Source: Candidatus Woesearchaeota archaeon | GTDB taxonomy: Archaea; Nanobdellota; Nanobdellia; Woesearchaeales; UBA10216 | DNA length: 32,512 bases | Direction of reading: 5' to 3' | NCBI GenBank assembly: GCA_016188145.1 | Contig: JACPIJ010000059.1 | Span: 1 to 32,512 of the forward strand | Shown: in pieces, positions 16,271 through 25,544 of the stretch | Layout: each line of letters starts with the position of its first letter | How positions within the stretch are numbered: position 1 is the stretch's first letter | Position numbers and translations under genes: made by a program | Notes under the pieces: generated by a model | The model's database searches: none | What the model was told of the DNA's origin: nothing | Seen by the model: only the letters and a program-made list of their open reading frames with translations

Positions 16271-17364
16271 GTACTCCAGTGTTAAGTCCTGAGAAAATAA
16301 TTCGATATTCAGAAACCCGACTTTTTGGGCAGAACGTATCGCCAAGCGACGTGCAGTCTATTACTCTCCACAATGGCGTTCTGCCCTCAAGACTTGAGCA
16401 TATGCTGGAATCAGTTGGTGGGTCGGCGTTTGACCGCGTAATTCAGCAAAATGGCCGTGAGCCAATTTATTTTCAGCATGGCGGGTTGCATATCCCGCAG
16501 TACAGCGGTTTTGGCAGGCGCAGGAGATATGAACAAATGATTTTGGCTTACTTACAGGCAAGCGGTCTTCCTATAGAGTTCCGCTCCCAGGAAGTTGAGG
16601 GAAAAGCGCGAAAAACAAATCACGCTTATGATAACTTCGCCTATGATTTTGTAAAGAAGTTATTTGAAACAGAGCAGATGGATGATATAACCCGAGTTAT
16701 CTTTGGCCCCCTATCAGCCGTTACTAAGCAGGCTCAAGTCCTAAAAGTTAGACCTGACGACTATTTGCCTTCGCAAATTGTTGTTGTGAAGGAAAAGAAA
16801 GTCTTGAATGTGGGCTATGTTTTTTCAGACCAAGCAGGTATCCTTATTGACAAGATGCTTATTGAGTACGCAGCCATTTCACAGCAAAAGCGTGATAAGT
16901 TTGGAATTCAGCTTTTCATGTTTGGTCGAGTTGGAGGTTTGCACGATGATATGAAGCGTCACGACCTTGTTTACCCAACTGGGACTGTTGATGATACCGA
17001 CCTTGAAGAGGGAAGACGCTTTGTCTACCCGATGCATAACGTGCTGGCGTCGGGCCACAAATTTGAAGGCCTTAACCTGAACACAAATGCGGTTATAAAC
17101 CAGAGTATCGAACAGTTAAGAAGAGCGGTCGATTCGAAATGCATCTGTGTTGAAATGGAAACTAGAGAAACAGTTGATGCTGTTAATCAGGGGAGGAGAA
17201 GATATGCTGGAACATTGGGGATTGGGTTTGGCTTTGTCGGTCACGTTTCTGATGTGCCATTGAAAAACGATACAATTGAAAAGGAACTTGATTCTGATGA
17301 AGGTGAACAAGCGGCTCTAGAGCAAATAGTCTCTTACATAACCTCTTCAGAAGCTAATCCGTAG
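16267..17364 (+). CDS. Protein with possible nucleoside phosphorylase-like features
   Basis: FMFGRVGGLHDDMKRHDLVYPTGTVDD and CVEMETRETVDAV resemble phosphorylase-superfamily motifs; ATGA overlap with the upstream methyltransferase gene. Confidence 0.5.
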   Translation: MSTPVLSPEKIIRYSETRLFGQNVSPSDVQSITLHNGVLPSRLEHMLESVGGSAFDRVIQQNGREPIYFQHGGLHIPQYSGFGRRRRYEQMILAYLQASGLPIEFRSQEVEGKARKTNHAYDNFAYDFVKKLFETEQMDDITRVIFGPLSAVTKQAQVLKVRPDDYLPSQIVVVKEKKVLNVGYVFSDQAGILIDKMLIEYAAISQQKRDKFGIQLFMFGRVGGLHDDMKRHDLVYPTGTVDDTDLEEGRRFVYPMHNVLASGHKFEGLNLNTNAVINQSIEQLRRAVDSKCICVEMETRETVDAVNQGRRRYAGTLGIGFGFVGHVSDVPLKNDTIEKELDSDEGEQAALEQIVSYITSSEANP

Positions 17365-17371
17365 GTTAAAA

Positions 17372-18256
17372 TTAAAGATACTTCTGCCTTTTAGCTTCCA
17401 AATTGCCGATAATTGTGAGTTGCGGTCCTGCCTTTAGCCTTATCACGCTCCCTATTGTGAAGTCGTTAGTGAGGTGGGCTCCGTCTATGTATATTCTGCC
17501 CTGTCTTGTGTGGGAATGCACTTCCAACTCTTTGGCAAATCCCGGTTTTTCTCCACGGATGCCTCTTGAAAAATATTGTATCTCTGTTGAGCTTAGCGGC
17601 ATTACTGTACCGTTTTCTTGGTACATCCAGGCTGTCGAGCCTGCTGCTGTGCACACCAAGAGGCCGCTGCTTCTCACTTCCCTTGCATTGCCATCCGCAA
17701 TGAGGGTATACCTTGTCATCGCAGCGGGGTTTGTGTGCGCGACCAGTATGTCGTTGAGCACTGGCTCAGGAATCTTTTTGCCATTTAGCATTATTTCAAG
17801 CCTGTTCAGCATTGTAAGAGGAGCCTTTCCTTCTTCTATTTCCTCCAAAGCCATTTCAAAATTATCGGCTGCCGCATAAGTGAAGAAGCCGGTGCTCGCA
17901 TTCGGGTCTGAGTTCACTCCCAGGATTGGCACATCGGGCGTGACTAGGTAATGTGACACTTCAAGGAAGGTGCCATCTCCTCCTACAGAGATTACAAGGT
18001 CGCTGCTACCGATGCCCTTTTTCTCAAGCTCAGCCCTGTATATGGCATCGTGGCTTATGCCTGCCCTGTTCAGTCCCTGCATTATTGTTTCGAGGCTCCT
18101 TTGCTGGGCTTCGTGGCTGCTCTTCATGCGCTCGACGTCAGTGTTGTTCTCTGCCATGAACTCCTTCAGTTCCTCATCTGGCGAGTTGCTGTACAGCTCG
18201 TACACACTTTTCTTGTAAACGACCAGCACGTTCCTCATATTAAGCACCATCCACAC
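17372..18256 (-). CDS. nadK: NAD kinase
   Basis: VISVGGDGTFLEVSHYL, PILGVNSDPNASTGFFT; start could instead be the Met at about 18238. Confidence 0.88.
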   Translation of the reverse strand: MWMVLNMRNVLVVYKKSVYELYSNSPDEELKEFMAENNTDVERMKSSHEAQQRSLETIMQGLNRAGISHDAIYRAELEKKGIGSSDLVISVGGDGTFLEVSHYLVTPDVPILGVNSDPNASTGFFTYAAADNFEMALEEIEEGKAPLTMLNRLEIMLNGKKIPEPVLNDILVAHTNPAAMTRYTLIADGNAREVRSSGLLVCTAAGSTAWMYQENGTVMPLSSTEIQYFSRGIRGEKPGFAKELEVHSHTRQGRIYIDGAHLTNDFTIGSVIRLKAGPQLTIIGNLEAKRQKYL

Positions 18257-18260
18257 TAAC

Positions 18261-18281
18261 TTAATGTATAAGTAACACTAA
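18261..18281 (-). promoter_or_regulatory. Putative NrtR-type operator upstream of NAD kinase
   Basis: TTAATGT-N7-ACACTAA between TATA (actatttaaa, 18282-18291) and the start codon. Confidence 0.65.
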
Positions 18282-18334
18282 CTACTATTTAAAGTTTTCG
18301 CCAATACTCGCTATAGCCCCCGGTACAGAATAAG

Positions 18335-18496
18335 CTATTCAAGAAGCGTCTTAAGCACGTGCCAGCTGAAGCCGGGCTTGGCATCAGTGGTCACGGCAAC
18401 GTTGCCGTATCTTTGCTGCGTTGTCACGTCTGGCTGGATGTGCTGGCGTATGACAAGCGGGTCGTAAAGGTGGGCGTTATCTTGCTCATTTTTCAT
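18335..18496 (-). CDS. 53-aa small ORF at the 3' end of the NAD operon
   Basis: MKNEQDNAHLYDPLVIRQHIQPDVTTQQRYGNVAVTTDAKPGFSWHVLKTLLE*, overlaps the upstream gene; below the ORF-track cutoff. Confidence 0.5.
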   Translation of the reverse strand: MKNEQDNAHLYDPLVIRQHIQPDVTTQQRYGNVAVTTDAKPGFSWHVLKTLLE

Positions 18497-19394
18497 ACCT
18501 CGCGGCCATTGCTTTCAGCAAATTGAGCCCGCTGATTATGGAGTCCCTTTGCATGCATACGTCATCGCCAAACATCAGGGTCCTGTAGCCCATCCTGAGG
18601 AGGTTGTCCGCGTCTCCAATGTCCTGACTTGCCGGCTCAAGGCTGTAAGCAAGCGATGGGAAAATCCTTGAAGCTGCAATTGCGGTCTTGTCCTTGGCAA
18701 GGATGGCTTCAAGCGCGGGAATTATGTGATGAGGCATTTGCAGCTCAATGAACAGGTCTCCTCTTGCCGCCATGAGCCTTGGCTCTCCTTTCCAGTCATT
18801 GGCAGCATATTCAAGGCCTTTTCGTGATTCTATCTTAGCAACGACTTTGGCTGCCGAATCAAGCTTTTTCAGCTCTTCAACGTCATTCTGGCTTTCGACA
18901 AACGAGAGCATGTAATTGTGCATGCCTGTTTTCACCGCTGCCTCGATGTATCTCTTGTCAGTGTCTGTCAGATTACCTTCAATTTGCAGCGAGTGGTGCG
19001 GTATGTTGACCGCTTCTCCTGGCCCAACAACCCTTTTTGGGCCTTCAAGCATTATCAGCTTGTTGCCATTCACTGCCGCAACTGTTGCTGACTCCTTGCC
19101 ATCTGAGAAGTATGCCTTTGTTCCAGCATCTACACTTATCCTGTGGCTAAGCTCTAGTTCGGTGAATGGTGGCACGCCATATGTTGTTACCCTGAGCTGC
19201 CTTGCCTTGAGGTCAACCCAAAGCTCCTTGCCATGCATTGCAGCCTCGTCTGATAAGCGTTTTAGCACGTCCTCAAGCGAGTCCTTTACTGGCATTACGG
19301 TGTTGAGCCTTATTCCTGAGACTATGCTGTGTCTCAGCACCTCAGCCATGTAAGGCGCATAGGGTGGCATTGTCACAATTGCTGTTATTGGCAT
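18486..19394 (-). CDS. Pyruvate kinase-like (divergent) protein
   Basis: NIPHHSLQIEGNLTDTDKRYIEAAVKTGMHNYMLSFVESQNDVEELKKL...VVAKIESRKGLEYA...MAARGDLFIEL parallels pyruvate kinase barrel motifs. Confidence 0.65.
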   Translation of the reverse strand: MPITAIVTMPPYAPYMAEVLRHSIVSGIRLNTVMPVKDSLEDVLKRLSDEAAMHGKELWVDLKARQLRVTTYGVPPFTELELSHRISVDAGTKAYFSDGKESATVAAVNGNKLIMLEGPKRVVGPGEAVNIPHHSLQIEGNLTDTDKRYIEAAVKTGMHNYMLSFVESQNDVEELKKLDSAAKVVAKIESRKGLEYAANDWKGEPRLMAARGDLFIELQMPHHIIPALEAILAKDKTAIAASRIFPSLAYSLEPASQDIGDADNLLRMGYRTLMFGDDVCMQRDSIISGLNLLKAMAARYEK

Positions 19395-19466
19395 TTTAAG
19401 TCACCATTCCCTTTGTCAGTTCAGCTGCATAAGCCAAAAATGAAAAATAAAATAAAAAATAAGCCG

Positions 19467-20504
19467 CTATGATGCGGCTTTTTTCCCATCGTCTGGGTCT
19501 CTGTCTCCTGGGGGCAGCATCCTGCTCGGCCTTGCCCGGCTGGACTTTCCGGGCGGCAGACCCCGGTCTATGACAGAGTGCGTTGGGGCTGCTGCAGCGT
19601 CAGGCACGTACCTTATTGAGCGGTACACTGCGCTGACGACGTTCGGGTCTGTCTGCCTTGCGCTCAGGTTTCCCTTGAAGTCGCCAAACTGGCCCCACTT
19701 CTTGGCAACTATGCCCATGGCTATGTCAACCACCCTGTCATAGCCGGGCAATGCTATGACCCTTTGCGGCCCTATTGCGTTTGCCCAGTGCTCTCTTACT
19801 TCAGCAGTTGTTCCTGCGTCGCCTCCGCTTCCGTAAGGTTTGTGCAAGAAGTACATGTCGAACTTTTGCAGCAGGCTTTCAAGCACTTTTTTGGAGTCAA
19901 GCGCGCCTTGCAGCTTGTCGCCAATGTAGTGCGCAACCTGCGCTGGGTCAATTGCTGTGTAGAACTTTTCGTCGCCGCATATGAACAAAAACGGCGATAC
20001 AGAGTTTGGCACATTTACATTGTTCAGCGCAAAGTAGCCAAAGAGTTCGTAGCTCTCGCTTACTTGCCCTCCGCCTCCCCCTTCGGGGAACAGGGCGTTG
20101 ATGTGGTCTTCAAGGCTTACGCCTTTGCCAAAGCCGTTGACTTGCAATGGGTAGCTGTCGCATGTCGCATCGCCAATTACACCGAAGCTTACCTCAAGGT
20201 CAGCCCTGTACTGTGACAGCGTCTGGTAGAACAGAGGCAGCCTGTCAAATATCTCTGCCGGCCAGTTGACCATTGAGCCTGTGCCGTCAATCCCGAACAC
20301 TATTACGTTCTTGCTGTCGCTGCTTATGGTCTTGCCCCTTGGGTCAACCAGCTTCATGTCCGGGCTGCTTCCTCTGCTGTAATGCCTTCCTCCCTTTGCC
20401 CTTGAGGCTGCTGCCATGCTATCAAGGTATGGCGCCCTTGCCGAGTCATACTTGTATTCTCCTGGCTTTTTCCAGTCCTTTGTGCTTCCTCCCCAGCTGT
20501 ACAT
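19467..20504 (-). CDS. VWA-like domain protein
   Basis: NVIVFGIDGTGSMVNWPAEIFDRL (MIDAS-like DxTxS). Confidence 0.65.
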   Translation of the reverse strand: MYSWGGSTKDWKKPGEYKYDSARAPYLDSMAAASRAKGGRHYSRGSSPDMKLVDPRGKTISSDSKNVIVFGIDGTGSMVNWPAEIFDRLPLFYQTLSQYRADLEVSFGVIGDATCDSYPLQVNGFGKGVSLEDHINALFPEGGGGGQVSESYELFGYFALNNVNVPNSVSPFLFICGDEKFYTAIDPAQVAHYIGDKLQGALDSKKVLESLLQKFDMYFLHKPYGSGGDAGTTAEVREHWANAIGPQRVIALPGYDRVVDIAMGIVAKKWGQFGDFKGNLSARQTDPNVVSAVYRSIRYVPDAAAAPTHSVIDRGLPPGKSSRARPSRMLPPGDRDPDDGKKAAS

Positions 20505-20602
20505 CTTAGTTCACCTCCTGTCTTAACGCTCGCGGCCAGCTGCCTTTGCATAGCTGCCGCTACCTTGTTGTTTGATTCGCGAATCCTTCACTGTTCAAAC
20601 AG

Positions 20603-21376
20603 TCAGGCAGTGTGTCTTCTTCCGAAAGCTTCCTGCCTTATGTCTGACAGCCTTTGTATCAGGTTTTCCTTATCCCAGTTCGGCCGTTCCCTAGGATCGT
20701 AACGTATGAGGCTGCTTCCAAATTCGGCAAGGGGCTTTGGCGCGTCTGCCGGAAAGTCTTTGCTTAACACAGCAGCTTCCCCACCCAATGCATAAAGCAG
20801 TACCATTCCTGCTCCGTAGATGTCGGTTTCCGGTATTGGTGGCTTGCCACCTGCGAGTTCTGGTGCAGCATATGCGGGTGTTGAGCCTATCGGCCTTGTC
20901 CTGCTTGTTGGCTTGTAAACAGAAAGCCCCCAGTCTATCAGTTTGATGTCATGCTTTTTGTTCTCGACTATGACGTTGCCGGGCTTTACGTCAGAATGCA
21001 CAACGCCGTTTGCATGTGCGTAGTAAAGCGCTCCAAGAAGCCTTTCCAGAATCCAGGATGCGTCTTCTGGATGTATTCTGCCGTTTCTGGCAACGAGGTC
21101 GTCAAGTGTTTTGCCTTCTATCCAGCTCATTACGAGCGCTGCCCTGTGCCTTTCAAGGAGGTAGAAGTCCTTTGCGTTCGGTATGGAGTGGTATTCTCCA
21201 AGCTGCCAGAGCAGCTTTGCCTCTGCCCTCAGCAGTTCCACGTCTTCAGGGTGGGGTTCTTTGTTTATCTTGACGCATGCTGGCTCGTCAAGCAGCTTGT
21301 GCCTTGCCTTGAATATCCTTGCAAATCCGCCCTCCGCAATCTCGTCTGTTATCTCATACTGGTCCAGCATGTTCAT
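20603..21376 (-). CDS. Eukaryotic-type (Hanks) Ser/Thr protein kinase
   Basis: VVHSDVKPGNVIV (HxDxKxxN), IKLIDWGLS (DWG variant), PAYAAPELAGG (APE), IAEGGFARIFKA glycine-rich loop. Confidence 0.9.
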   Translation of the reverse strand: MNMLDQYEITDEIAEGGFARIFKARHKLLDEPACVKINKEPHPEDVELLRAEAKLLWQLGEYHSIPNAKDFYLLERHRAALVMSWIEGKTLDDLVARNGRIHPEDASWILERLLGALYYAHANGVVHSDVKPGNVIVENKKHDIKLIDWGLSVYKPTSRTRPIGSTPAYAAPELAGGKPPIPETDIYGAGMVLLYALGGEAAVLSKDFPADAPKPLAEFGSSLIRYDPRERPNWDKENLIQRLSDIRQEAFGRRHTA

Positions 21377-22416
21377 TTTGCATCCCCCCTCACTTCGCCA
21401 AGCTCGAACATTCTTTCCAAGGCCTTGTAAGCCTTTACTCTGATGTGTTCTGGCACAAGTATCTCTGGCTTCTCATCCCTGAGCGAGTCCCTCAGGTTGC
21501 GCAGCGTTACTGTTTTCATGTAAGGGCAGAGGTTGCACGGCCCTACCATCTCGATATCCTCTCCTTTCTGGGCGTATTCGTTTTTTATCGTGGAAGAAAG
21601 CCCGCACTCCGTCGCCATTAGGAAAGTGAGGTGCTCGCCGCTCTTTTTTGCAGCTGCCGTTTCCCTTGCTATGTACTTGCGCATGTCGTTTGTGCCGCCA
21701 TGGAAGTCGGCTGCCGCTATGATTGAGGGGTCGCATTCGTAGTGCGCCAGAACCCTGAGCCCGGGCATTAGCTTTCTTATGTTGGGAATGTCTAATGCTG
21801 TGAATGTCTCATGCAGGATGCATGCTCCGTCATAAGTGATTATTTCCTTGTCAGGGAGCTCTGCCTTCAGGTTGGCTCCCATGTACTTGTCAGGTATGAA
21901 CAGTATCTGCCTTTGCGGCAGCTTTGAGATTATGGTCTTGACATTTGCTGACGTTACGCAAACATCTGATTCGGCCTTGACTTCCGCTGTTGTGTTTACA
22001 TAGGTTACAACAGCTGCGTCAGGATAGGCTTCCCTCAGCCTTCTCACGTCCTCGCCGGTTATGCTGTCCGCGAGCGAGCATCCAGCTTCAAGCGTGGGCA
22101 GAATTACCTTTTTGGCAGGGTTGAGTATCTTTGCTGTCTCTGCCATGAACTTCACGCCTGCAAATACGATAATGTCTGCGGTTGTTTCCCTTGCCTGCCT
22201 ACTGAGGTCAAGAGAGTCTCCAAGGTAGTCTGCAACTAGCTTTACAGCATCCCTCATGTACCAGTGGCCCAGCACGACTGCGTTTTTCTCCCTTTTCAGG
22301 GCATTGATTGCTTCTATGACTGTAACTGTCTCTTCAAGGTCTGGAATCTGGTCTCTTCCGAAAAGGAGCTGTTTCCTTAGTTCTGCAGGCGTAATCAGCT
22401 TTTGCTCGATTGCCAT
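21373..22416 (-). CDS. nadA: Quinolinate synthase
   Basis: LGHWYMRDAVKLVADYLGDSLDLSRQA, IIVFAGVKFMAETAKILNP, LEAGCSLADS, GPCNLCPYMKTVTL. Confidence 0.95.
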   Translation of the reverse strand: MAIEQKLITPAELRKQLLFGRDQIPDLEETVTVIEAINALKREKNAVVLGHWYMRDAVKLVADYLGDSLDLSRQARETTADIIVFAGVKFMAETAKILNPAKKVILPTLEAGCSLADSITGEDVRRLREAYPDAAVVTYVNTTAEVKAESDVCVTSANVKTIISKLPQRQILFIPDKYMGANLKAELPDKEIITYDGACILHETFTALDIPNIRKLMPGLRVLAHYECDPSIIAAADFHGGTNDMRKYIARETAAAKKSGEHLTFLMATECGLSSTIKNEYAQKGEDIEMVGPCNLCPYMKTVTLRNLRDSLRDEKPEILVPEHIRVKAYKALERMFELGEVRGDAK

Positions 22417-22420
22417 TTTT

Positions 22421-23509
22421 TTACCCCTCTGCCACCCTGAGTTTCTCTGCGGCAGCGTCTCTTCTGTACAGGCCCTCGTCAGCCATCGCTGCTATTGTCT
22501 CAAGCCCGAACTCCTTCCTAAAGCGCCCCACAAGGCCGTTGCGCTCAAGGTAGTCTGCAACAGCTACCGGCACCATTGGCTTCCAAAGGCTGCCTTGGGC
22601 TATTGCCGTCCTTACCATTGTGCCGCTAAGCATTATCCAGCTCTCCCTCGGGATTATTTCGTACGAGTTTATTGCAGGGTAATGCGGTGCAAGAAGCTGC
22701 TTTGCGTACTCGTTTCCTGTAACAAAACAGTCCAGTGTGCCGTATGCAGCAACAGCTTCCTCAGCCCATTTTTTGCCGTCCTTGAATTCGGGGATGTGGC
22801 CATAATCCTGAATGAATGCAAAGCGGTAGTTGCTGAACCTTGGCCCCAGGTGCAGGTCAATCATGTCCCTTGCCTCTTCTGCAGTGAAGGGATTTCTGGA
22901 ATTGTACTTGTTGCTGCTTCCGATGCCGATTACCACTTCATTAGCCTGTCCGCATACGGCTTCAAGCATTAATGCCGAGCCAATGTGTAAAGGCCTGAAC
23001 CTTCCGACGACACCTGCCTTTCCGAGGGGCTTTTCAATGGCGCCTTGCCTGGCTTTTGAAATGTAGTCGCTCAGGATTTTCGCGTGGTCAAACGCCAGCT
23101 TCATGCCGTCTGAGCTGCCGCCGCTAATCAGATGTTTAACTTCGTCAATGCTGTAGACTCTGGCTCCTGCAGCATCATCGCCTGCCCTGAGCTCACCATA
23201 GCCTGTTCCTGCATATGCGATGCTTATCATGTGCCCTCTCGGATCCCTATCTGGCGCGTCGAAAATGGCAAAATGTTTTCTGCCCTTCACTATATACGTC
23301 AAGCTGGTTTCTTCCATTGCTTCCTTTCGCACGTTTTCTTCAAGCGTCAGCCCGCCTTCAGCGAACCCTCCAGGTATTGCTATTCCATGCGGAGGGTTTT
23401 TCCTGGTGATGAGCACAATCCCTCCCCTGTACTCTATAATAGCATCAGTAGTTGGTATTGGGTTGTTGTACCCGCTGCTGTGCACAATCCTCGTTCCTCT
23501 GCTGGTCAT
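22421..23509 (-). CDS. Fusion of N-terminal Nudix hydrolase and C-terminal NMN adenylyltransferase (NadM-like)
   Basis: GGFAEGGLTLEENVRKEAMEETSL (Nudix box) then GVVGRFRPLHIGSALML...MLSGTMVRTAI (nucleotidyltransferase motifs); ATGA overlap with nadE gives start 23509. Confidence 0.85.
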   Translation of the reverse strand: MTSRGTRIVHSSGYNNPIPTTDAIIEYRGGIVLITRKNPPHGIAIPGGFAEGGLTLEENVRKEAMEETSLTYIVKGRKHFAIFDAPDRDPRGHMISIAYAGTGYGELRAGDDAAGARVYSIDEVKHLISGGSSDGMKLAFDHAKILSDYISKARQGAIEKPLGKAGVVGRFRPLHIGSALMLEAVCGQANEVVIGIGSSNKYNSRNPFTAEEARDMIDLHLGPRFSNYRFAFIQDYGHIPEFKDGKKWAEEAVAAYGTLDCFVTGNEYAKQLLAPHYPAINSYEIIPRESWIMLSGTMVRTAIAQGSLWKPMVPVAVADYLERNGLVGRFRKEFGLETIAAMADEGLYRRDAAAEKLRVAEG

Positions 23510-25533
23510 GCTGTCCTCACCTCTGCAGCTGCCCCCAGTGCCACCATCCTTTCTGACTCTGGTTCGTATCTTTCCATACGCAGCACCTTCTCCCTTAGCA
23601 GCTTGTAGCCCTCTGTGATGTGCGGCGGCAGTATGCTTTCCCTCCTGTCGTAGCCAAAGGCTGTTGGGCTTGTAACGATGATTGGCGGGCTTTGGATGCG
23701 CTTGAACACGTTGCCCTGCACCTTTCTCACGACCCACTCAAGGTCTTTGACAAACTCTGCAGGCTTGTCCATTCCCCAGCGCTGCATCAGGGCTGTGCTT
23801 ATGCCGAGGTTTCTCTCCATGGCTCCGTCAAGGTACCACTGCATGATGCCTTCTGGCGTCTTTATCATGTAAGCAGTCATTGCTTCAACCAGAGCGCAGT
23901 GATACCCCAGCTTGATCTGGCTGACCTGCTTTTCCTTGAGCTCAGGTCCTGAGGGAACCTGGTCTGCCCTGTACCTGAACAGCTCGTCAGGAATCAGCTT
24001 TTCAGGGATAACTTCGCGCCTGAAAACCTCCTCGTTGAGGTAGCGCGCGAGCTCAAACACCTCCTTCTTTGTAAGGTCGCCGATTGGAGCTATTGCCCCT
24101 CCCACGTCACCATACAGAGTTGCATACCCGAGCGCGACCTCTGTCTTGTTGCCGTTGTTGGTAAAGAGCGCGCCGTATTTGCCTGCAAGGTTTGACAGTA
24201 TAGATGTTCCCCTGATTTTGGCAGCAACGTTCTCCGCATAGTCGCTGTCTGCCAGCTTCCTTCCGCTGCCGTCCAGGTCAAACCTGTCAATCAGCTCAAC
24301 ATTGGCGTTGACAATGTCTTCAATTGGGATCTGCACGTAGCCAATTCCCAGGCTTTCTGCAATCTGGGCTGCCGCGTTCCTTGTCTTGGCAGTGTTGTGT
24401 CTGGTTGGCATGTTGACAGCAAGCACTTTTTCAGGCCCTACTGCAATGCTGAGCAAAGCTGCAACAACTGCGCTGTCAATCCCGCCAGAAAGCCCTATGA
24501 CGTAGCGCGGCTGCTCTTTCATTCCTGACATGTTCTTGACGTGCCTGATGCCTGCAATGATTGCCTCATACTTTTGCGCTATCCGCGGCTTCTCAACCCT
24601 TTCCACAGCTGCTTTGTTCAGGTCTGCGTCGCTGATTATGATTAGCTCTTCCCTGTACGGGGCTGCGCTGAGCCTCACAGGCTTGCCTTCGCCGTTATAA
24701 ACCGTTGAGCTGCCCTCGAGTGTGATGATGTTCTTGCCGTTGTTCTGGGCGCCTGTGTGGTTAACGTACAGGAATGGCACGAAGTCTTTTCCTGATTCCT
24801 GTGCCAGGAACCGTACCCTCCTGTCCCTCGCATTATTCTTGCCATAAGTCCATGGCGATGATGATATGTTGACTATCATTTGTGCGCCGTTGCTGATGAG
24901 AATCTTCGTTACATTCTCAGCTCCGCCATTTCTCCTGTATTCTGCGCACCACAGGTCTTCGCAGACCTCAAATCCAATAGGCACTTTTTTTCCATTAACC
25001 TCTATGAGGAATGGCTGCACAATTTCTTCCAGTGTTTTCCCGGCATCCTTTGCCACATCTTCAAGAGAAAAGAAGTATCTCTCGTCATCAAAGAAGCGGT
25101 AGTTTGGCAGCAGCGTTTTCGGCTCCACTCCCTGCGGCAGTATGCTCGTTTCCCTCAGCCTGGGCGCTGGCCTGCCGTTCTGGAAAACATAAACAGCATT
25201 GTACTTCCTGCTCCTGCCGTCCTTGTTGGGGTGCGGCCCTTTTTCTCCGGTCCTTTCGTTTATGGCTTTGTCTGTGTCCACAAAGATGTTGCCGTATGCA
25301 ATTGCAATTCCATTGCTTGCTTTTCGAATTTCCTCATTGAATGACATGAACTCGCGCAGGAGGTCTTCCCTGTAGAAGTGGTCTGTGAGCAGGTAGCCCG
25401 GCACGCACATCTCCGGGAAGGCTATGAGGTCAACGCCTTCCCTTTTTGCCCTTTCAACCATCTCCAGCATTGCCTCAAGGTTTTTCCTTGGGCTTCCCGG
25501 AACCACTTCCATCTGAGCTAGGGCTACCTTCAC
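23506..25533 (-). CDS. nadE: Glutamine-dependent NAD+ synthetase
   Basis: N-terminal nitrilase-type glutaminase domain (FPEMCVPGYLL, VCEDLW) and PP-loop synthetase (YVIGLSGGIDSAVVAALL). Confidence 0.95.
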   Translation of the reverse strand: MKVALAQMEVVPGSPRKNLEAMLEMVERAKREGVDLIAFPEMCVPGYLLTDHFYREDLLREFMSFNEEIRKASNGIAIAYGNIFVDTDKAINERTGEKGPHPNKDGRSRKYNAVYVFQNGRPAPRLRETSILPQGVEPKTLLPNYRFFDDERYFFSLEDVAKDAGKTLEEIVQPFLIEVNGKKVPIGFEVCEDLWCAEYRRNGGAENVTKILISNGAQMIVNISSSPWTYGKNNARDRRVRFLAQESGKDFVPFLYVNHTGAQNNGKNIITLEGSSTVYNGEGKPVRLSAAPYREELIIISDADLNKAAVERVEKPRIAQKYEAIIAGIRHVKNMSGMKEQPRYVIGLSGGIDSAVVAALLSIAVGPEKVLAVNMPTRHNTAKTRNAAAQIAESLGIGYVQIPIEDIVNANVELIDRFDLDGSGRKLADSDYAENVAAKIRGTSILSNLAGKYGALFTNNGNKTEVALGYATLYGDVGGAIAPIGDLTKKEVFELARYLNEEVFRREVIPEKLIPDELFRYRADQVPSGPELKEKQVSQIKLGYHCALVEAMTAYMIKTPEGIMQWYLDGAMERNLGISTALMQRWGMDKPAEFVKDLEWVVRKVQGNVFKRIQSPPIIVTSPTAFGYDRRESILPPHITEGYKLLREKVLRMERYEPESERMVALGAAAEVRTA

Positions 25534-25544
25534 TTTTTATCGCC

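Noticed and set aside
23510-23737. N-terminal 76 aa of the 438-aa ORF 22421-23737
   Set aside because: It overlaps the 3' end of nadE on the same strand in another frame; the ATGA overlap at 23506-23509 gives the likely start.
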